Positions 6,457 through 8,649 of a stretch of 8,649 nt of DNA are shown here, piece by piece (within the stretch, counting starts at the first letter, position 1; each line of letters opens with the position of its first letter). Both the position numbers and the translations under genes were made by a program. Under the pieces are notes generated by a model that was given only the letters and a program-made list of their open reading frames with translations, made no database searches and was not told the DNA's origin. The DNA comes from Fidelibacterota bacterium UBA7303 (lineage in GTDB: Bacteria > Fidelibacterota > Marinisomatia > Marinisomatales > UBA1611): the NCBI GenBank assembly GCA_002471805.1, contig DKQR01000188.1, positions 1 to 8,649 of the forward strand, read 5' to 3'.

Positions 6457-7140
6457 TTATTCACTTTTTCCTATAAGATCTAATGTTTCAGATATGGCTT
6501 TATCTGCAAGGCTAGACATTAGTTTATAGCCCGATCTATTGGGATGTACACCATCATATGTATATTCTTTTTTAAGCCCCTTATTACGTGTGACCATTGA
6601 TGAATAATAGTCAAGATAGGTTATACTATTACGTTCAGTATATTTTTTCATAATATTATTAACAGCTGCAATTTTTTCAGGAGGGTTAAGCCCGGGGTTC
6701 CAAGGGTAATCAGCTGTGGGCAGAATTGAGGATAAGATTACATGGATTCTGTTGCTTCTTGCCAGTTCAGCCATTGAAATAATATTATCTGTTATCATTT
6801 TGACGGTTGCTGGCCCAGTATTGCCAGCAATATCATTTGTTCCTGCTAAAATAACGACAATTTTTGGCTTTAGGTCAATGACATCCTCCCTGAACCGGAT
6901 CAGCATCTGGGGTGTCGTTTGACCACCGATGCCCCTGTTGATGTAATCTTTTTCTGAAAAATATTCTGGGTAAAGTTCACTCCAGCTCTCTGTTATTGAA
7001 TTACCCATAAATACTATTCTATTTCCGTTTATTTTAGGTGGGCCGAGTTTGGAATTTTGTTTTTTATATTTGTTTAGATTTGCCCAATCTTGAGTCATAG
7101 TAATACCATTCATGAATAAAAGAAGAACTAAAATACGCAT
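6457..7140 (-). CDS. Exported SGNH/GDSL-family esterase
   Basis: The 227-residue protein is an SGNH hydrolase, usually an esterase or acetylesterase. The four blocks are present: GNSIT at 46-50 with nucleophile Ser48 (the common GNS form of GDS), the block II glycine in RGIGGQTT (69-76), GTNDIAGN at 100-107 with Asn102, and DGVHPN at 196-201 with Asp196 and His199 completing the triad. The length fits a single-domain member of the PAF-acetylhydrolase/TesA-like group. Residues 1-16 are hydrophobic and probably a signal peptide, so it likely acts outside the cytoplasm, for example removing acetyl groups from sugars; the substrate is not readable. A GGGA 5 bases before the ATG at 7140 is a weak ribosome site. 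It is convergent with the serine hydrolase across a hairpin-rich gap and lies 190 bp downstream of the PHP gene on the same strand, probably with its own promoter. Confidence 0.87.
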   Translation of the reverse strand: MRILVLLLFMNGITMTQDWANLNKYKKQNSKLGPPKINGNRIVFMGNSITESWSELYPEYFSEKDYINRGIGGQTTPQMLIRFREDVIDLKPKIVVILAGTNDIAGNTGPATVKMITDNIISMAELARSNRIHVILSSILPTADYPWNPGLNPPEKIAAVNNIMKKYTERNSITYLDYYSSMVTRNKGLKKEYTYDGVHPNRSGYKLMSSLADKAISETLDLIGKSE

Positions 7141-7149
7141 TCATGTCCC

Positions 7150-7155
7150 ATTATA
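7150..7155 (-). promoter_or_regulatory. Candidate -10 box for the SGNH esterase
   Basis: The minus strand carries a consensus TATAAT ending 9 bases before the ATG at 7140, with TTGTTA 15 bp upstream (or TTTGTT at 16 bp) as a poor -35. If used, the transcript would begin only a few bases before the start codon, giving a nearly leaderless mRNA. The region is very AT-rich, so the match could be chance. Confidence 0.25.
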
Positions 7156-7330
7156 ATTTTAACATAATTCTAACAAATAACCCTGTGATACGGTGTTTAA
7201 TATTTTGAAAATAAAAGAATCTCTTCCATACTGTATTATTTTTTAAGACCAGACTTGATTACTCTTTTGCATGTATCTGTGTAATAATATGGAACTAGTA
7301 AACCTAAATTCCACAGCTTTTTCCTGCTGG

Positions 7331-8629
7331 CTAGATCTGGGGTTCATGTAGTTTATGCGTATTAACTACAGGTTGTGTCCAAGCCATTTCAAAATCGCCC
7401 TCAGCATATGGGTTTGAGTGTTTGCGATCGGAGATGATTTGGGTTCGAACATATAATTCAGTGTTATCAAAATTATAGACAGCTGGATTCTCGTTTGTTT
7501 CAAAGAAAACCTTACCAATTTCAGCGCTGTAAATACGGGATATATGTCTTTCCTGACCTTTATCATCTAAAACTGGGGTGGAAGAGGTATCAAATTTCCT
7601 CGGTGTGCCGATAAACTTTGTGGTGTATGAAACTCCAGGCTCACCCTGTATCTTTACTGTAATCTGATCCCTGGTAACCTTGATTTCATCCAGCAGGACA
7701 CCTGAACTGGAATAAAATTCACCGTTCTCTAATGCGTTAATAACTCCCATGGGGGTAAGATGTTTTCTGTAAACCATAACCCATCCTCTCCCGGCATTGG
7801 AATTGCCGATTCCAAAGTTATAATAACTGTGAGCGTCATCGGTGGCTAAACCATACATTACACTCCTGTTTTTGTGTAAACGATTGGATAAAACAATATC
7901 CCAGATTCTATCGGTACCTGGATGAGCATCATCACCCCAGTTTTTTACATCGGGATGCCCATTATAAACTTCAAAAAAAGGGTCTCCTTTTAACTTTATC
8001 AAATCCTCTGGCAGAATTCCCCAGTAAAAATTGGGGTGATTTGCGTGAGCAATCATAGGTCTATTTGTTTGTTCACGCTGTCGGAGAACTGCATCCACAT
8101 TTCTTTGCAGCACATCGTATGTGCTTTTTCCTCCCTGAGGCTGGATCAATAACTCAAGATTTGTAGCATTTACATGAACAGGATATTTATCAAATATATC
8201 CGTAATCTCCTCTGCTTGAATCAATATAAACTCACCAGGAACCTCGAATTTATCTTTTAATTCACTCAAGGTCTTTAATCGCATTTGAAGTGTATCACCT
8301 TTCTGACGCAAATCAGGCCAATCATCTCCAAATTCTATTTTCAATTTCTCCAGTTTTTCTATTGTGAAAGGCGGTGGCCATATTTCCGTATTTGCACTAT
8401 CAACTACATCGATCCATTTTTCTCCTTCAGAGAGAATATTGTGATCAGATAATGCAAGGAATTGGTAATTGTTTTGATGATACCAATTCACCACAGTTTC
8501 CGGGGGAGCATCGCCATCGCTCCATAATGTATGTGTATGCAGATTCCCTTTCAGCCATTTAGGTTTTTTTCTAATCCGATCACAACTAAAAAGAAAAAAT
8601 ATAGTCACTATAATTAATAGATTCTTCAT
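7331..8629 (-). CDS. Lipoprotein PHP-type metallohydrolase
   Basis: The 432-residue protein has a lipoprotein signal: a hydrophobic run, then LFSC with Cys16 as the likely lipid anchor. The rest carries PHP-domain metal-site motifs in order: GNLHTHTLWSDG (28-39: His31, His33, Asp38), LSDHN (60-64: His63), AEE (139-141: Glu140), VHVN (151-154: His152), AHANHPN (194-200: His195, His198) and ATDDAH (262-267: Asp265, His267). This set fits a trinuclear metal site, as in PHP phosphoesterases and the related CehA/McbA-type metallohydrolases. Residues 305 to about 400 form a beta-rich tail after the catalytic domain. Membrane anchoring separates it from cytoplasmic PHP enzymes such as histidinol phosphatase, so it probably hydrolyses phosphate or carbamate/ester bonds in the periplasm or at the surface. 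The ATG at 8629 is supported by the leader; no Shine-Dalgarno sequence is seen. The SGNH esterase follows 190 bp downstream. Confidence 0.85.
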   Translation of the reverse strand: MKNLLIIVTIFFLFSCDRIRKKPKWLKGNLHTHTLWSDGDAPPETVVNWYHQNNYQFLALSDHNILSEGEKWIDVVDSANTEIWPPPFTIEKLEKLKIEFGDDWPDLRQKGDTLQMRLKTLSELKDKFEVPGEFILIQAEEITDIFDKYPVHVNATNLELLIQPQGGKSTYDVLQRNVDAVLRQREQTNRPMIAHANHPNFYWGILPEDLIKLKGDPFFEVYNGHPDVKNWGDDAHPGTDRIWDIVLSNRLHKNRSVMYGLATDDAHSYYNFGIGNSNAGRGWVMVYRKHLTPMGVINALENGEFYSSSGVLLDEIKVTRDQITVKIQGEPGVSYTTKFIGTPRKFDTSSTPVLDDKGQERHISRIYSAEIGKVFFETNENPAVYNFDNTELYVRTQIISDRKHSNPYAEGDFEMAWTQPVVNTHKLHEPQI

Positions 8630-8649
8630 GTAGAAACTTACATAAATGA

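Noticed and set aside
7311..7330. CCACAGC/GCTGG imperfect stem just downstream of the PHP gene as its terminator.
   Set aside because: The stem is short with a bulge, and no T-run follows on the minus strand.
7141..7330. Search of the 190-bp gap between the PHP and SGNH genes for a small gene or RNA.
   Set aside because: No open frame with a plausible start, no cloverleaf and no strong stem; only AT-rich sequence with a possible -10 box.

Overview
The window reads as bacterial chromosome with seven protein genes and no tRNA, rRNA, CRISPR array, insertion sequence or phage gene that I can see. Most genes begin with an N-terminal export signal or lipoprotein leader. Most starts lack a clear Shine-Dalgarno sequence. 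Base composition is moderate to AT-rich. This fits a Gram-negative of the Bacteroidota/Neomarinimicrobiota (FCB) type, but that is a style-based inference: no marker gene is present.

Layout. Positions 1-1016 (-) hold the N-terminal 338 residues of a secreted GHL10-type glycoside hydrolase that runs off the left edge. Across an 84-bp gap lies a divergent gene (1101-2147, +) for an exported S66 (LD-carboxypeptidase/MccF-like) serine peptidase. It is convergent with a two-gene operon on the minus strand: a NhaC-family antiporter carrying an extra exported N-terminal domain (3140-5005), followed after 17 bp by a manganese-type ureohydrolase of the agmatinase/guanidinobutyrase family (2148-3122). 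The stop codons of the peptidase and the ureohydrolase touch with no base between them.

On the other side of a 120-bp divergent gap is an exported serine hydrolase with beta-lactamase-fold motifs and an enlarged middle (5126-6361, +). Its last codons and the following 95 bp form a dense run of hairpins (6325-6454), which separates it from a convergent minus-strand gene for an SGNH/GDSL esterase (6457-7140). Upstream of that gene, on the same strand, is a lipoprotein PHP-type metallohydrolase (7331-8629).

How they may work together. The antiporter and ureohydrolase are the only convincing operon and suggest uptake or exchange, then hydrolysis, of a guanidino compound. The other five are all predicted exported hydrolases (glycosidase-like, peptidase, serine hydrolase, esterase, phosphoesterase-like). 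They could serve envelope turnover or scavenging, but they lie in separate transcription units. GC content drops clearly from about position 5000 rightwards, so the right half may have a different history. The observations most worth checking are the transporter/ureohydrolase pair, the hairpin train, and the atypical serine hydrolase.
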